Positions 23,127-36,538 of a DNA stretch of 64,000 nt are shown here, one piece after another. The stretch covers positions 13,715,193 to 13,779,192 of the forward strand of contig JACGWO010000010.1 in assembly GCA_034509735.1 (NCBI GenBank), given 5' to 3'. The stretch's first letter is position 1; each line of letters opens with the position of its first letter. The DNA is from Sesamum alatum. Its lineage: Eukaryota; Streptophyta; Magnoliopsida; Lamiales; Pedaliaceae. A model generated the notes under the pieces. That model was not told the origin of the DNA. It searched no databases and was given only the letters and a program-made list of their open reading frames with translations. A program made the position numbers and the translations under genes.

Positions 23127-26100
23127 ATGCACAAAAAAAAAAAAAAAAAAAAGCATAAGGAGAACAAGACAAAGGATGCAAAAGCCTTGTTCTTTATGCA
23201 CCAAGGAGTGAGTCGATCAATTCTTCCGCGTATTACTAGTGCCAAGACCACAAAAGAGGCATGGCAAATTTTGAAAAATCAATTTGGAGGACATGAGAAG
23301 GTGATCACGATCAAGCTACAAAACTCATGGTGAAATTTTGACAACCTATCCATGAAAGATTGGGAGAATGTGCAATTCAAGCATATCGTTGCAGCAATCG
23401 AAGAATCTAAAGATTTATCTGTATTAACTTTTGATGAACTCATGGGTTCTCTTGAAGCCCATGAAAAAAGGATGAGCAGATTTGCAGCTCAAGAATTGGA
23501 GCAAGCTTTTCAAGGAAAAGTAAATATTTCGCAAAAGCGAGAAAAAATAGAACAATGACTTGCAGAATGAAAAAAATATGTCAGCACAGTCACGAGGAAG
23601 AGGTCGTGGGAGACACCAAAATTACCGTGGTTGTGGTCGAGGTCAAGGAGGAAGAGGCGCTTCAAACTTGAGAGGACCTACTCAAGACTCAAATTCTTAT
23701 TTCCGTATTTGTCGAAGAAATGGCCACGACACAGACAAGTGTTGGAGTAAATGCCAAAAGTATAGAAATACAAACTACTCTCAACGAGATTGTTGGTATC
23801 GAGAAGACCGTGAGAAGAAAGAAGCCAACTTCACCGAAAAGAAAGAAGGAGACCAAGTATTCTATTCATGCTTAAATTCTCAACAATTTGAGAATATCTG
23901 GTATGTGGACAATGGATGCATCAATCACATGTCCGGAAATAATGATATGTTCGTAGATCTCGATGAATCTTATTCATCAGAAGTAAAACTTGGAAATAGT
24001 AAATCTCTCAAGATCAGTGGAAAAGGAGCTATTTCAGTCCAGACAAAAGGAGGTAAGACCAATATCATCACAAATGTATTTTGTGTACCTGAATTGACTC
24101 GGAATTTGTTGAGTGTGGGGCAACTGTTGAAGAAAAAAATACAAGGTAGAGTTCGATAATGATCTTTTCATCATTATTGATAAACAAAGGAATCATACAG
24201 TTGCTAAATAAAGATGAGTCAGAATAAAGTTTTCCCTTTCAATGTACAAGGATCTCAGAAAGTTGCTCTGCAGAATACTATGGATGGATATTATAATCTT
24301 TGGCATTTGAGATATGGACATTGAGCCAGAAAGGATTAAATTTGTTGAAAAGAAAGAACATGATATTTGGGCTTCCAAATGTTCCAGATCAAGATAGGCC
24401 ATGTGAAGGATGCATTTTCGGGAAAATGCATCGCCTACCATTCCAAAGATCTCCTATAGAGCCAAAGTCCCTCTTGAGATGGTGCATGCCGATATTTGCC
24501 GACCAACACAAACTCCAGTTTAAAAGGTTGCAGGTATTTTCTCCTATTTGTTGATGATTGCACCAGGATGATGTGGGTGTATTTTTTGAATAAAAAATCA
24601 GAAGCATTTCCTAAATTTTTGGAGTTCAAGAAGCTTGTTGAAAATCAGTCAGGAAGAAAGATAAAAATTCTCCGTACTAATCTCGGAGAAGTTATTGGAA
24701 GGGCATTCATGGATTATTGCAAACAGAAAGGAATCCAAAGGCAATTGACGGTTCGGTACAACCCACAACAAAATGGTGTCGCAGAGCGAAAAAATCGCAC
24801 AATTGTGGAATTGGCTCGAAGCAGGATGGCAGGAAAGGAGCTCCCGAAATCCTTTTGGCAGAAGCAGTGGATACATAATATATATTTTGAATCGGTCACC
24901 AAGAAAGGTGGTTTTGAATAAGACTCCGTATGAGGCATGGCATCAAAGAAAGCCTCAGGTAAATCATTTTAACGTTTTTGGTTGCATTGTGTATTCACAT
25001 ATTCCATCTCAACAAAGGAAAAAATTTTGATGAAAAAGGCGAGAAACTTATCCTTGTTAGATATAGTGATGAGTCCAAGGGATATCGATTGTTTGACCCG
25101 AGAAAAAAAAACTCACAATTTCCCGAGATGTTATTTTTGATGAAATGGAACCATGGAATTGGGATGTTGATCAGACTGTTCCATCTCAACCGATATCACC
25201 AATATTTTTACCAAAACGGATTGATCAACCAAGTACGTGCGATGATGCAAGGACATCAAATGGTGGAGATCTTGAACCGGAATTAGAAATTCCGGAGCTT
25301 AAGAGGAATATATGATTCATGGATATCGCATTTTTTTGCCAGTGAGCCACAAAATTTTGATAAAGCTGCAAAGGAAGAGGTTTGGCAAAAAGCAATAAAT
25401 GAAGAGATTGCTAGCATTGAGAAAAATCATACTTGGGATCTTGTAGACCTTCCAGATGGAAAAAATGTGATCAGCGTAAAGTAGATCTACAAGACAAAAT
25501 TCAAGGAAGATGGTCCAATTCATAAGCACAAAGCTCGCTTAATTGCGAAAGGATATTCTCAACAACCGGGAGTTGACTTCATAGAGAGATTTGCACCAGT
25601 GGCAAGAATGGAGACAATTCGTATTGTTCTTGCTATATCTGTTCAACTTGGATTGCCAGTTTATCAGTTGGATGTGAAATCAACTTTTCTCAATGGCGAA
25701 TTAGAAGAATAAGTGTACGTGGAGTTCATGGGAAAGAAGAAAAAGTCTATCGCCTCAAAAAGCCATTCTACGGGCTCAAACAAGCACCTCGAGCTTGGAA
25801 TACCAAGTTTTATGGATACTTTCAGTCTTATGGTTTTGAAAGAAGTCAAAATGAGCCGTTGGGTATGTAAAGAAAGGTACGAAAGATTTTCTTATTGTTT
25901 GTCTTTACGTCGACGACTTGATTTATGCTGGGACAAATCCAATCATGGTGCAAGATTTCAAAAAGGCAATGATGGAGGAATTCGAGATGACTGAATTAGG
26001 ATTGGTGAAATATTTTCTTGGAATTCAAGTCCGTCTGTCAAAAGGATTGGTGAAATATTTTCTTGGAATTCAAGTCCGTGTGTTAAAAAGGTTTCAAATG

Positions 26101-26800
26101 CATAACTGCAAGCCAATCTCGCTCCACTTGCAGTCAATGAGAAGTTGCAGTTGAATGACAGAGCATCTAAAGTTGATCCGAAGATTTATCGAAGTCTTGT
26201 AGGTTTGCTGATCTACCTGACTAACACAAGGCCATATATTGTTTGTCCTGTTAGCCTCATATTAAGATTTGTGAATGAACCAAGCAAATTGCATTTTGCA
26301 GCTGCTAAGAGAATTTTGTGCTACCTTCAAGGTACAAGGAAACTTGGCATTAAATATGTCAAAGAGAACGAAAATAAGCTTATTGGATATACTGATAGTG
26401 ATTGGGCTGGATCCTTAGATGATCAAAAAAGTACGTCGGGATACGTATTTTGCTTAGGAACGAAAATAATTTCGTGGGCATAAAAAAAAAAAAAAAGTCA
26501 GTAGCCCTCTCATCAGTAGAAGCAGAATACATTGTCGCGACCGACGCAACTTGTGAAGTAATTTGGTTAAGAAGGATTTCATGTGACGTGGAGCAAAAAT
26601 AGGAAGCTCCCACAAAAATCTTATGCGACAATATGTCCACTATTGCAATGACTAAGAATCCTATTTTCCATGCAAGATCGAAGCACATTGAACTTCGTCA
26701 TCATTTCATAAGGAATTGTGTAAGTACTCAGGAAATTTACTTCTAGTTCGTCAACGCAAATGAGTAGTTATCTGATGGTTCACTAAAGCTGTAAGTTCAA
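23127..26800 (+). pseudogene. Degenerate copia gag-pol
   Basis: Gag (23127-23750) ends in an RG-rich tract and a zinc knuckle lacking its first Cys (F-RI-C-RRNG-H-DTDK-C). Protease shows WYVDNGCINHMSG, where DSG is usual. Integrase follows at about 24300-25030 (CEGCIFGKMHRLPF, DDCTRMMWVYFL, NGVAERKNRT) and RT at about 25380-26150 (TFSQ-type region, [25 protein letters not shown]). RNase H is at 26145-26760 (YTDSDWAGSLDDQKSTSGY, SSVEAEYI). The coding region is cut by several stops and frameshifts; a 46-bp tandem duplication lies in RT. Confidence 0.88.
25998..26089 (+). repeat. 46-bp tandem duplication inside copia RT
   Basis: The unit 'ggattggtgaaatattttc...caagtccgt' occurs twice in succession with one base difference. 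It replaces the residues normally found between the LGIQV motif and the following LLKRFQM stretch. Confidence 0.9.
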
Positions 26801-26851
26801 AGAAGATTGAGCAGTTCCAAAATCGGGTTGGAATTACAAATTAAGAAGGGG

Positions 26852-27125
26852 TGTTGAAAAGTGTAATTTGCAATTCCCAAAGTACTATGCATGCATATGA
26901 CTCCTCAAGATTATCAAGGTCAAATTTTTTATCCATAGTGAAGTGTTAGTCAAATATTTATCCATAGGAAAATGTTACTAATTTAATGTTTGCTCTCCTA
27001 TATAAAGGGTTGTAATCTGTTGTTGTGGTCATAGCAAATATGAATGAAAAATCTTTATACTACTAGGTATCTCCAATATTTCAATACTTTTTTCCTTCTA
27101 AAAATTCTCCTCCATATTTCCAACA
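26852..27125 (+). repeat. 3' LTR of the copia element
   Basis: It matches the 5' LTR from TGTTGAAAAG to CCAACA, with small deletions near 26935 and 27040. It is preceded by the purine tract ttaagaagggg. Confidence 0.92.
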
Positions 27126-29029
27126 AAGAAACTGATTCAAAAGGCAAAATCAACCTTTCAACAGCAGTGTACATGTTTGGACATCTTTGGAGAATCATCA
27201 TAGCTTACACACAAAATACATATGTTTCTTGAAGCAATGACGTGAATAAAGTAAATGAGTGGACAATCTTTGATGATACAGTATCGGATTTATTCTCTAA
27301 ATGGCTTGAAACTTTAAAGCAAATAATCTGATAGAGATTTTTAGTGTTCTGGAATGAATTCATTTACTTGGCGAGTGGCGGCTATTCTTACTGCTACTAC
27401 TACGGCTGCTGCAGTAAGGAAGGAATACAGTTTCAAACTAAACTAATAAACTACTGCATAAAATGCATTGTGAGACCAAACTTGCTATACTTAATGCCTT
27501 AGTCTTAAACTCTAAATACGTTCTTGGAGAACTTTCTCTATAATATCCTAGGTGACTCCTAGTCTCTACCAGTTTTTTTCTGTTTGTTAAGCAGTTTGGA
27601 CCTACACGGGGAGCATCTCTCTATTTTGATTAGCATAGTGTAATTGTTCTTAGAGAAACATTAAATTTAAGTCTTGTCAATGAGAACCCAACTTATCACT
27701 AGTAGAATGATAATGGTGACTGATTTAATATACACTAAGGGAAACCAACAACTGAAAATGACCAAGTGAGATGTATTTTTATGTAAATTACTAGAGATCT
27801 TGTTATGGGAATTACAGATGTTAGTTGTTTAGTGATCACCTAATTTCTTTTAACTGATAAAGATACTTCCTGTTAAAATTTGAGAAAATTGCATATTTTG
27901 TAGCTTGAAAAGTACAACACTAATTAGAGTGTTGCTCTCAATGACAACAAGGAATTTATATTGCATTAGGGAGATGAGCTTGCATAGAATGAGTGGATTT
28001 ATTGATGGTAGAATACAACTTATTTGGAGGGATCTAAAGGTACTCAGAACTCAACAGAGAATAGACCTGAAATTAGGAGGATGAGGCACAGAACTTACAG
28101 GGAACTGATGCATTTATGTGTAGTACTTTCATGTAGCATTATGGTTTATTGATCTTCTAGTATAAACCATTCATGTATGAAATACGAGTGATGAATTCTT
28201 GTTGAGCTTCAAAGAGGTGTATTCTTAAGTCATATAGTTTTATGTTAGCTGTAGAAATTTTTCAAAAAAAGAGACACTAGACATAAGTGGTTGAGTGGGT
28301 GGTCCGAAAGCATTTTCAGTTGACCTTAAGCACGGGAACAAATGAATTTCTCACATTTCTCCAAATGAAATTATTCAATATGGAGTCATGTATGTTCCAT
28401 ATACTATCCTCTCATGCACTTTTCCATAATCCCATACTCCAAGTTGTCCTTTCTTCACCGCAGGCAAGGATTACCTTCACTACAACAAGTGTTCCAGAAA
28501 AGTATTCAAACTGAGAGCTAAGCATAAAAAAAAGTAAAGAGCTAACCAATGGAATTCTTCCTGTAAGGACCATTATCAAACGATTTCTTATAAGGGAGAA
28601 ATTAAATCTTGTTGGACATGTTTCGATCAGTGTTTCACTGAATTACCTTGGTCCATCTGGACATGGACTTTTGGAAAGTCGTCGAGTTAAAAAGCATGGC
28701 ACTTTCTTAAAGTTGTAATCCAGCCACCATATTAGATATGGTTTGGCAAGCTCGTATTCCACAAAGTACTTGAGTATATAGGATGGTCCAATTTATATCA
28801 AGGGACTAGTGGGACGCAAATGGGTTTGTGCAGGTTCATAGGTTATCCCAGAAGAAATTGAATTTGAAAGGATAAACAACGTGAGGAGTAGCCCTTCGAT
28901 AAATCAAGTAAAGCAACACCTCAGTAGAAAAAAGCAAACATCATTTGTAATCAACTCATCAACTGACTATATTTCAGCCCTCCTGGGGACGATCGAGAAA
29001 CTCTAGTGACCAGTGAGGCACGGTTTCTC
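27126..29029. other. No recognisable gene
   Basis: AT-rich DNA. A stretch near 27360-27430 (cttggcgagtggcggct...gctgctgcag) reads as an Ala/Thr-rich frame but is too short to assign. Nothing else is recognised. Confidence 0.5.
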
Positions 29030-30096
29030 GGATTTGACCGGTCAATTGACACATCGAGAAGCGATGTCGGACGTCATAATTAGATCAATGGCTTGGAGCG
29101 ACGGGATCCATCATGAAATTCAAATTGGATTTGAGATTTCATGCAACTGGAATAGTCGTTTTGACGAACTCATACTATGTATGACATAGACGATAATGAG
29201 CACTGGTGTCAGTGGGAGGATAATTGTGTTCCAAGTATCAAGTGTGTAACGTCTAATTCATCTAGAATGAAGTTGAGATGTTAGGAAACACTGAAGCACG
29301 AGTGTTGTTCATGCAATTCTACATGAAAGGAATTGGATTTCTATCTATAGGGTCAAGCTATCCAAGACTTAGTCACTATAGACTGATGAGGTAGCTTAGA
29401 TGTTCGACATCCCTACGTCTTTGTCGTAGACAACATAGGACCGTTGTTCGGTGCATCGGACCTGATGTTGTTTATGCTTTAAGCATAACAATAGAGATGG
29501 GGGGTGCACCGAGGAGGCAGTAGACAACTGTTAGGAGCTTCCTTTAATACCTGAATAAGGATTAAAGAAGTGTTCTTGACGCACATGAATGGGGAGTTGA
29601 TTCTGGAAGGCTATAGCGATACTAGCTTCTAGAATCATGTGAATAATGTTTCCATCTCAAAACTTATGTACATTCCGACTCAATGATAAAAATGTTTGGC
29701 TTGGAAAGGTTCCAAGCGGGATACCATGTTTTATCATGAAAGTCGAGTGTATGGATACTTTAGAAGTCCTTTCTGGAAAGTGGTTCAGATAGAAAACTTA
29801 CACCTAATGGTTGGGTACGATGCCTAGCATGGCGAGCCGGTAGTCACCTTGGAGGATGACAACTGGGTTATGGCATAAGCTAAAAGGCCCGAGATCTCAT
29901 CACAAGATCCATGAAAAATTCTTAAACACCACCATCTGCTTGGAGCGATGGTAGGTAGATGTGGCGTGCGGTTGGACCGCATCACGTAGGCAGATATAGT
30001 GATAGACTTGTGAAACCAAGCCGACATTGGAGATTGCTCATAATTAGATTAATCTGATAGACATGGGTGATTGCCTTTAGGTCAAGTGGGAGATTG
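29030..30096 (+). pseudogene. Copia pol relic (RT to RNase H), same family as 50-64 kb
   Basis: This is a nucleotide-level match to the pol of the minus-strand element on the right. Examples are 'gagaagcgatgtcggac' (start of RT), 'ctggaatagtcgttttgacgaa' (SWNIRFDE), 'gtcagtgggagga' and 'gatgttaggaaacac'. At about 29585-29640 MNGELILEGYSDTSF appears, the start of RNase H. The frame is broken throughout. It ends in the polypurine stretch 'ggtcaagtgggagattg' at 30079-30095, directly before the LTR relic. Confidence 0.8.
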
Positions 30097-30097
30097 C

Positions 30098-31472
30098 TTA
30101 AATAGGTGATTAGAATGCCAATCGGATTGGCGGTTTTGGGAACTATTCAGCAATCTTTATTAAAAGTAATTGTGTGTTGGTGAACATTGTAAGTGTTCAT
30201 CATTGGCACATGTGTCTATTGTGCTTACCCATTACGTTAAACGATGCTTTAACGTCGCAATAGATACCCACAGACCAATTGGACAACCCATGCAGTTGGC
30301 TCGCACATTGGAAGTCTTGGAGGCTTGATCGGTATGATTGGAGTTCCCCGATTCCAGTAGTGCGGGAGTAGTCCTCAAACTTGAGAAACCACGGCAGTCA
30401 CATGCACACAATTGTAGTATCTTGGATCTGGCGAGAGGTGATCATGTCAGGGACATGTCATTATAAGCCTTGTCCAATACAGTCAAAATGTATATTCAGG
30501 ACGGTGGGTTTCAAGAAGAGGATCCATCCCCTGTCAGTATGTGACACAGGTATCTCCTATGCACTCGAAGACACATTCATGCTACTTAAAGCTGTGGCCA
30601 CAGTGGTCATTCGAGCCGGGAATGATTTCTTGTATCGATGCAATGAGGCATTTGTAGTCTCAAGTCTTAAGCACAGCTGCCTAGTCAAAGATGGGAACCG
30701 ACGCCCGATTCCATACCCTAGACTAAGGTCGGGAGACGGTAGACGAAAGGATCGTACCCGTACAAAACTAGGAGCCTAAATGTTCACGCAAACATTCACC
30801 TAGTATCTAGTGCCATGGACTATTGCTAGACGGCCACCCATGGTAACGGGCTTCTGTTGGACACAAGCCCAAGTTTAGTTGAGGGTGAACCTAAAGAGTC
30901 ACACACAAATCATCAAGTCAATTCCAGAAGATAATAAATAATTGAATTATTTATGGAATGATCTATTAGATGGACGGGCTGATATTGTATCCGGCCCATG
31001 GTCAATTGATAGATGGGATTTTTAGTTAAAGAGAAATTATGGGTTTGGATCTTTTAATTGGATTAAAAGATCAATGGACATTATTTAAATGTATCTTGAA
31101 TTAAATTAGATATAATTCTTAGGCTTATTGTAATTGGATTACAATAAGGCCTGGTCTGTTAAATTTTAGCCCAAGAAATAAGTTAAATCCACTTTTAAAG
31201 AAAGGAGGAGTAGGACTCCTCCCATAAGTGGAAGAGGCCGATTTTAGTTCCTTCTTGGAGCACAAAATTGGCCCTAAGGCCTTGTTGGAGGAAAGTTGAC
31301 TTGTTCCTTTTGGAAAGGGACAAATCAACTCCAATCAAGCCTCCTTTACTTGGTATGATTTGGTCATACCTTGTAAAGTGGTAGGCTTGATAAGAAGATT
31401 ACAGAGATTGATTGGGATGTATCTAGACATCCTTAGATAAACCTAGACACATTTCAATAATCATATAAATAT

Positions 31473-31506
<34 letters not shown>

Positions 31507-32095
31507 CATATACATATTCACCAACAGAAATTCATTATCATCTTCTTTTTAGGAAAAGGAAGTGACTTGCTCTCTCCTACACTGGCAAATTCGGCCGCCC
31601 CTATCTCTATCCCTTTCACCTTTTTGCTTCATTGATCTAGGATCAGTTGAAGAGAAAAGTAAGATCAAGGAGGATACACTAATCGATAGTGCGATCATCT
31701 TTCCATCTCATTTTTCAAAGGTCCGCTTTTCTCTAGCAAGAAAAAGGAAACCTCTCCCGGTGTGGCGTGAACTTGGTTAGAGGATCCATATGTTTAGATC
31801 TAAGTGAATGTGTGCCGCCGTAGAAAGGGAACAACTCTAGTAATAGTTTACGTGAGAAAACTACAAAGGTAAACACCATTTTATTATATGTAGTTTTTCA
31901 TCCCTTTTTCTATGTGCCCTATATGATACATGTTGAACTATAGGTATCATATTCAACATTGAACGTCCAATTGAGCACCCAAGGGTACACCCCTTGGATA
32001 CACATGTTGTTATCATGCTTTATATATCGTGCATTTCGTCAATTTTTTGCTTTCGTTTGCACTCCCAATCGGGTCCGCTTGCCTTCACGTAGTAG
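30098..32095 (+). repeat. Diverged 2-kb copia LTR
   Basis: This aligns in inverse orientation with the LTRs at 50554-52565 and beyond. Matching blocks include 'gctgtggccacagtg', 'tgccatggac...gccacccatggtaacgg' and 'gtgaacctaaagagtcacacac'. Near the 3' end, 'caagggtacaccccttg' matches 'caaggggtgtgcccttg'. It is considerably older than those copies. Confidence 0.8.
31469..31508. repeat. (TA)n(TG)n microsatellite
   Basis: A run of at/ta dinucleotides followed by gt dinucleotides, inside the diverged LTR. Confidence 0.9.
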
Positions 32096-32246
32096 TCTAA
32101 AATACAAATAATATTTATTTATATTTTATGGTCACTAACTTTATTGATTCTTATCTATTAATTTGTCTTTTCTTAATTATAAAAGCTAAAACTTTTCAAA
32201 CTAAATCTCTTTCATTTTCAACGTGATTTGTATATATAATTTTAAA

Positions 32247-33079
32247 GGGAAAAATGCAAGCAACTCTCTGTAATATGGGATACGTACAAAATACTCCCTT
32301 ACAAAAAAAAAGTATTAAATTATTTCATTTTCTTTTAAAATAAAGCAATTTATTCCCTTAAAAGGAATGATGTAGTGCATGTGCCCCTCCTGCAATTATG
32401 CGCGACTTTTAAAAATGAAATATTATTTTGTTATATACATATGCAATATATTATATAATATAATAATATCTATAACAAGATATAAGTATTTATTAAAAAA
32501 TAAAAATATTATTTTATATCAAAATATGTAAAATTATAGATAACATAAAATATTTTTAATAGTATATACTTATATTAATAAAAGTAAAAACCCACCCCAA
32601 CCCCCCACTCCAGTCCCACCACCCGACCATCTCATTCCTCGCTCCACCCTTATCGCTTCCCCTCGCCTAGTCCCCATCGCCACCCCACCACCCCATTCCC
32701 TAGCCCCCATCGTCACCTTTCCCCTCCCCATTCCCCCGCCTAATCGTTGCCCCTCCCCATCTCGCAGTCGCCGACTCCCTCCTCTTCTCCCTATCGCCGC
32801 CCCCTCCCTATTCCCCCAATCTCGTCGTTGGCCCTCCCTTTCCCCCCTCCCATTGCTGGTCCCCCATCTTTGTCGAGCCCACGCGAAGGGTTTAGTTAAG
32901 ATATGCTAGATTCCACCAAGTATACAAATGGAACCCAACCATACATGTCCTCCAATTATATCTTCTAAATCATCCACACTAACAATCCATCCATCCCCTC
33001 CAAAGGGGGATTTTAGTAAATAACCAAATATAATACTTGGGCTGAGGGTCAAGTTGCTAATTTTTCGTACATTTTCCCC
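32247..33079. mobile_element. Possible Mutator-like element with a C-rich core
   Basis: The left end GGGAAAAATGCAAGCAACTC pairs loosely with the complement of the right end (GGGGAAAATG...AGCAACTTG). The interior goes through AT-rich sequence into a strongly pyrimidine-rich, C-rich block (about 32590-32880) full of ccctccc and ccccat motifs. The layout resembles the element at 47694-48905, which has a G-rich core. No target duplication was found, so this is tentative. Confidence 0.4.
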
Positions 33080-35147
33080 GCAATATCAAATGGAGGTAAA
33101 TCCTATAAAATTCTAATTCTTAAAAATAAAAAAAGATCGTAATTAATAGAGCAAAGGGAAAGCCAAAATAATCATCTAGAATCAAGAATTTATGTTGTTG
33201 GAATTCGGGTCTCGGCAAGTTTGAAATATCTTTTATTATACATTCATTTTAGCCCCCCCTTTTTTTTTAAGAGAAAAACGAGATAAGTATATTAACCAAT
33301 CAAATCATCATCAAGCAAACCAAAAGGATGAGCCCCAATTGGGCAAATACAGGAAAAGCCTTCAACGCTGGTACCAGCAGATTTAGGCAGCTTATGAGCT
33401 AAGGAGTTCTGCATTATATGTTTTTAAATTTATTAAAAAATAAAAAACGTGTTAATCATTCAACACATACAAAAGTGTTTAACAGAAAATTCACGTGGCT
33501 CGGACAGTGGGATTGAACGAACGGTCTTTCATTTGTAGTGTTGGGCCTTGTGAAATGATCATATAGTCAGATTAGAAATTTGCCCTCGCGGTAAAACGTA
33601 TAATTCTCCACCAAAAATCAGTCCAAAACCCATCTCACTGAAGCAAACTCTACGGCCACAAGAGAGGAAGAAGGAAATATGAGACCTGGAGTAAATGTGA
33701 AAATATTTAGTATTAAATATTTTTTTAATACCTTAAATTTTTAAATGAGACGATCATCTAATATAATATCAAAATCAATTCAAACAAGATGTTCTCGATT
33801 TGAATTTCATAATTATCACCCACTATTACAGGAAAATCTTTACTTGCAGGGTTTACACATGAATGAGTGTTAAAATATTAAAAATTAAATGATTTTTCTC
33901 TCTAATAGTTTAATCTTTTAGAGTGGACAGTCGTCTACTATAATATCAAAAATCAGGTCAATCAAAAAATTTTGATTTGAACACCATTGTCATCCATTTA
34001 TAAAAATAACAAAGTAAAAAAAAAATTGCATGTAGAGTTTGCACACGATCTCCAAGATCTTTAGCTGGGATTGCAGAAAGATTGCATCAAAATTGTTTGA
34101 AAAAGGTTTTATGAACAGTGATTCAAAATTCCACGTGTTTCATGAGATGGGTTTTTCCTGTTTGTTTCTAGGTTAGGTTTGGGAGAAAGAGATGGAAATA
34201 TAGGTCAACCAGAATATATTAATGAAAAAAATCAAAAGAAACACCTACTCCACATATTTGTCTGGCGTCTTTAGGAACTCATTTCAAATAAATGAGTATT
34301 GATTTAATCAATATACTTTTTTTAATTTATTAATATTAATACAATTATGTAATCACTGTTTTTATTAAAAAAATCTTATGATTTTATTAATAAGATAAAA
34401 TTTAAATAGTTTCAATTTTGATCGCCATTACTAGTCAAGACATGCCCTTGTAACCATAAGTTACTTATGGAAAGAGTCATAAATTATCCATCTATAGAAC
34501 CCTCGTATCGACCCGACCACACAATTAGTTAACTGGAAATAGTTCGTCCATTGTTCGAATTAATAACAGACGTGATAGTGGTAGCTTGTAGATATTATTT
34601 TCTTCAATATTTTACTGAGAAACTAACCGTCGTGGCACGCCGTTCCTGCGTGCATATAATAAATAATTTCTTATGCTTTAAAATATATTATAAATAGGAA
34701 TAAAATATATAAATTAATACATCACATTAAAAAAAAAGAAAAAAAAGAAAAAACTAATTTATCAATTAATATAAATTTAAAAAGTTGAATAAAGTAGTTA
34801 CCATATCAATTGAGGGTTATTTTTGGCATTACAGAAAAGTAGTTCGGGGTGTCATTAATCGCCATTTGTGAGTAAAAAGGGAGTTTCTTTTATATAATAG
34901 GATAGATAGTAAAAAAGCCATAACATCGTCATAAAATATTTAAAGTATTTTATATTATCATCATTTTAATGATTGTTTATTTTTCATTTATTTATTTCAT
35001 CTTTTTGTTTCTTTATATTTTTCTTGTGCACGTCGAATCCAAAAACACTAAGTCATGCGAATCGTATTATATCAATATGATGCCATGTTTGCTACATCTT
35101 TATATTATCACTATTGAAAAAATATTAATGTTTGTTTTTTTTATTTA
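33080..35147. other. AT-rich spacer with an internal direct repeat
   Basis: Two related blocks of about 150 bp (33700-33840 and 33868-34020) share 'taatatcaaaa' and 'gatttgaa' landmarks. A dispersed repeat lies at 34625-34913. No gene was recognised. Confidence 0.6.
34625..34913. repeat. Dispersed repeat, partner at 46205-46470
   Basis: Both copies begin 'gtggcacgccgttcctgcgtgcatataata' or its variant 'gtgacacaccgttcctacatgc'. They end near 'cgccatttgtgag...tttcttttatata'. The family is unknown to me and non-coding. The second copy lies just downstream of the frameshifted UGT. Confidence 0.75.
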
Positions 35148-35429
35148 GGAATAGTTACATGTACAGTACCTAACTTATGTTAGATTTACATAAATTATTT
35201 ATGTTATTTTTTTTCATAATTACATAAATCACCCATTGCAATAAAAAATTAGGGGTAATCTGTGTAATGATTAACTTATATATTTAGAGGGTGTATGAGT
35301 AACTTTTCAAAAAACAAGGTGATTTATGTAAGTATTATTGACGTTTTTGATAGGTGTATGTGTAATTTTTAAAAAGTATGATTGATTTGTGTAAATAAAC
35401 AATAGGTTGGGAGTAGATGTAATTATCCC
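35148..35429. mobile_element. Short Mutator-type MITE
   Basis: The left end GGAATAGTTACATGTAC and the right end GTAGATGTAATTATCCC are inverted repeats. Flanking nonamers are TTTTATTTA (35139-35147) and TTTCATTTA (35430-35438), a 9-bp target duplication with one mismatch. The interior is AT-rich and non-coding. Confidence 0.75.
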
Positions 35430-35469
35430 TTTCATTTATTTATAATTTCGTCTTTCTTTCTCTATGTTT

Positions 35470-36518
35470 TGTGATGTACATAAAAATAGGCCAGTCCAAA
35501 GAGCCCCAAATAGCTCAGAAAAAGAAGAAATCGCATGAGCCCAAAAGAATTCAATGCTCAAAGTGACCTCTAAGGGGCCCAATTCGTGCCCCCTAAGAAG
35601 CCTAGTCAAAGTAGAGCTCCCAAGATATCCGGCAAGCCCCCCCCCCCCCCCAAAAAAAATAATAAATTTGCCCAAAAGAACTCTAATTGGCCCAAATCTG
35701 AGAGGGCCCCAATCTAAGAAGGCTTCACAGGCCCACACAGAAGCTTAGGGACTTGAAATTCCCCAGCCAAATCAAAGCTCCTCTCACATGGCGTGGATGG
35801 GCAACCTAGGTGGCATCCACGTAAAATCTTTGGAGGCACCGTTCATAGAATCAGAAAAGGACTAGCAGCCCCCTCAGAGATATGTGGTGCCTCCAAAGAG
35901 AAGTACTATAAATCCTAAAAGTTTGGACTTGAGTTGGGGAAAGGCATCTCCTCAACCACCTCCTCCGAATCCGAGGGGAATCCTCAACCGTCTCTTGAAA
36001 ATCCGGGAAGGCATCCAAGATAACCTCATCAGCAATAGACTCCAACTACCCCTAGAGAATCGTACGTCTCCAACTGTCCTTCTCGAATTGAAGAGGGATC
36101 CTCCAACCGCTGGGGACTCTCTACCGAATATGAGAAGGATGCAGCATTATCAAACAATAGTTAGGTCATGCTCCACCAAATGCATGATCTTCTCCAACCA
36201 ATTTAAAGTTGCCTATAAATAGAAACCTCCCCCAGTGGGAGAAGACAAGCTTTTTATCCCCGTATGACAACTTGTACTCTAATACTACAACTTGAGGCTA
36301 TATTTTCCAAATTTCACCTTCATGCTACCACATTAGCTTGAAAGAACATTTATAATTCATACTTAGAGCTTGATTTCAATATCAATATCTCACTTGTACA
36401 CGCAAACAATGAGAAGTAACACTCCTAATTCACGCATTTATACTCTTTTATTTTCGTGCAATTTACTTCAGTGTTTTGCACTCAAACAGGACCGAGCACT
36501 ACATTTTTGTACGCATCA
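35470..36518 (+). repeat. LTR 1 of the array
   Basis: It starts TGTGATGTACATAAAAATAGGCC and ends ...GCATCA. It includes a poly-C run at 35637-35650 and a TATA box at 36214-36221. Confidence 0.88.
36214..36221 (+). promoter_or_regulatory. TATA box in array LTR 1
   Basis: TATAAATA is followed by 'gaaacctcccccagtggga'. The same site recurs in LTR 2 (near 38412), LTR 3 (near 40550) and, as tatatata, LTR 4 (near 42750). Confidence 0.7.
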
Positions 36519-36538
36519 TTGGCGCTTTCTGTGGGAAC
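36519..36538 (+). other. Primer binding site of array unit 1
   Basis: TTGGCGCTTTCTGTGGGAAC abuts the CA end of LTR 1. The unit 2 counterpart is at 38718-38737; the unit 3 counterpart is not recognisable. Confidence 0.75.

Larger units (their letters stand above)
22034..27125 (+). mobile_element. Full-length but defective Ty1/copia element
   Basis: Two similar LTRs (22034-22330 and 26852-27125), both TGTTGAAAAG...CCAACA, enclose a degenerate gag-pol. A primer binding site follows the left LTR and a purine tract (aagaaggggg-like) precedes the right LTR. Flanking pentamers are aagga at the left and aagaa at the right, a target duplication with one mismatch. Domain order gag, protease, integrase, RT, RNase H is that of copia. 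Several frameshifts make it non-autonomous. LTR divergence (several substitutions and indels) indicates an insertion of some age. Confidence 0.92.

Noticed and set aside
28287..28514. 75-codon frame with possible protein
   Set aside because: No domain, no supporting promoter or splice context; chance frame in AT-rich DNA.
35436..35738. 100-codon minus-strand frame over the poly-C run
   Set aside because: Lies within LTR 1 of the tandem array and depends on a homopolymer; not conserved in LTRs 2-4.
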